Shown: positions 7,613-7,884 of the stretch, in pieces
Position numbering within the stretch: position 1 is the stretch's first letter
How the letters are laid out: every line of letters begins with the position of its first letter
Assembly: GCA_934120735.1 (NCBI GenBank)
Contig: CAKOVA010000078.1
Coordinates: forward strand, 1 to 7,884
DNA: 7,884 nt
Origin: an uncultured Prevotella sp.
GTDB taxonomy: Bacteria; Bacteroidota; Bacteroidia; Bacteroidales; Bacteroidaceae
Reading direction: 5' to 3'
Notes under the pieces: generated by a model
The model's input: the letters and a program-made list of their open reading frames with translations, nothing else
Told to the model about the DNA's origin: nothing
The model's database searches: none
Program-made: the position numbers and the translations under genes

Positions 7613-7667
7613 GGCCTTGCCAGTATTCCTGCGCATGCGCAGAACGGAGCAAGGCCGTGTTTTTTTT
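7613..7667 (+). terminator. Intrinsic terminator with inner palindrome, abutting the SDR start
   Basis: GGCCTTGC (7613-7620) and GCAAGGCC (7649-7656) form a perfect eight-pair stem, followed after GTG by eight T (7660-7667). The 28-base interior holds a second hairpin, the 14-base perfect palindrome CTGCGCATGCGCAG at 7629-7642. It begins 16 bases after the epimerase-like stop, so it probably ends that transcript. It finishes three bases before the next ATG, which leaves no room for a separate promoter downstream of it. Confidence 0.75.
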
Positions 7668-7670
7668 ACT

Positions 7671-7884
7671 ATGAATAAAATAGCTTTGATTACAGGTGCC
7701 ACAAGTGGAATAGGTGAAGCTTGTGCCCGTGCGTTTGCAAAAAACGGCTACGACCTTATCTTGACAGGCCGCAACCAAGTGCGTTTGAACCAGCTCACCG
7801 CCGAGTTGGCACATCTTAACGTCGACGTTGTCACCCTTTGTTTTGATGTTCGTCATCGCGAGGAGGCTACCAAAGCCGTAGAGT
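7671..7884 (+). CDS. Short-chain dehydrogenase/reductase, N-terminal part (runs off window)
   Basis: Only the first 71 codons are present; the frame is open to the last base. The N-terminus is a classical SDR Rossmann fold. The glycine-rich cofactor loop TGATSGIG is at residues 8-15. The end of the second strand, LTGRNQVRL, carries R34, which usually favours NADP(H). FDVR, with D59, is in the adenine-contacting position. The pattern is closest to YdfG-like SDRs, which oxidise 3-hydroxy acids such as serine or allo-threonine, but the catalytic Ser-Tyr-Lys region lies beyond the window, so the substrate cannot be assigned. No Shine-Dalgarno is seen. The ATG lies three bases after the T-tract of the preceding terminator, so expression must come from readthrough or from a promoter upstream of that hairpin. 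Confidence 0.88.
   Translation, partial: MNKIALITGATSGIGEACARAFAKNGYDLILTGRNQVRLNQLTAELAHLNVDVVTLCFDVRHREEATKAVE

Overview
The window looks like Bacteroidales DNA, plausibly from the Prevotella group. The reasons are AT-rich coding, a Bacteroidota-type promoter (-7 element TAACTTTG at 6482-6489) ahead of the epimerase-like gene, start codons mostly without Shine-Dalgarno sequences, and protein sequences of a Bacteroidota flavour. The genus is inference from style, not from a marker gene.

Positions 71-6318 hold four same-strand, overlapping genes that together make a complete Wadjet (JetABCD, also MksFEBG or EptABCD) plasmid-defence system. They encode a kleisin-like JetA (399 aa), a MukE-like JetB (184 aa), an SMC-type ATPase JetC (1221 aa, with Walker A, a mid-protein hinge, long coiled coils and Walker B) and a Toprim nuclease JetD (282 aa). 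The joints are tight: jetA and jetB share 1 nt, jetB and jetC 17 nt, jetC and jetD 4 nt (ATGA), so this is one transcription unit. From the family, JetABC is a loop-extruding SMC motor that senses small circular DNA, and JetD cuts it. The promoter is not visible because the window begins only 70 bases upstream.

Positions 6319-6504 are non-coding. They hold two stem-loops without T-tracts and the promoter for the next gene. Positions 6505-7596 encode a UDP-GlcNAc 2-epimerase (WecB) family protein of normal length in which three of the four catalytic residues known from E. coli WecB appear to be replaced. A strong hairpin plus T8 terminator follows, ending three bases before the start of a short-chain dehydrogenase/reductase gene that runs off the window.

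Base composition changes between the two halves. The jet operon is AT-rich and the epimerase-like and SDR genes are clearly GC-richer, which fits a mobile defence cassette beside host chromosomal genes. The defence system is of a known class. The least expected items are the catalytically altered epimerase-like protein, the compact JetD and the terminator-like leader fused to the SDR start.
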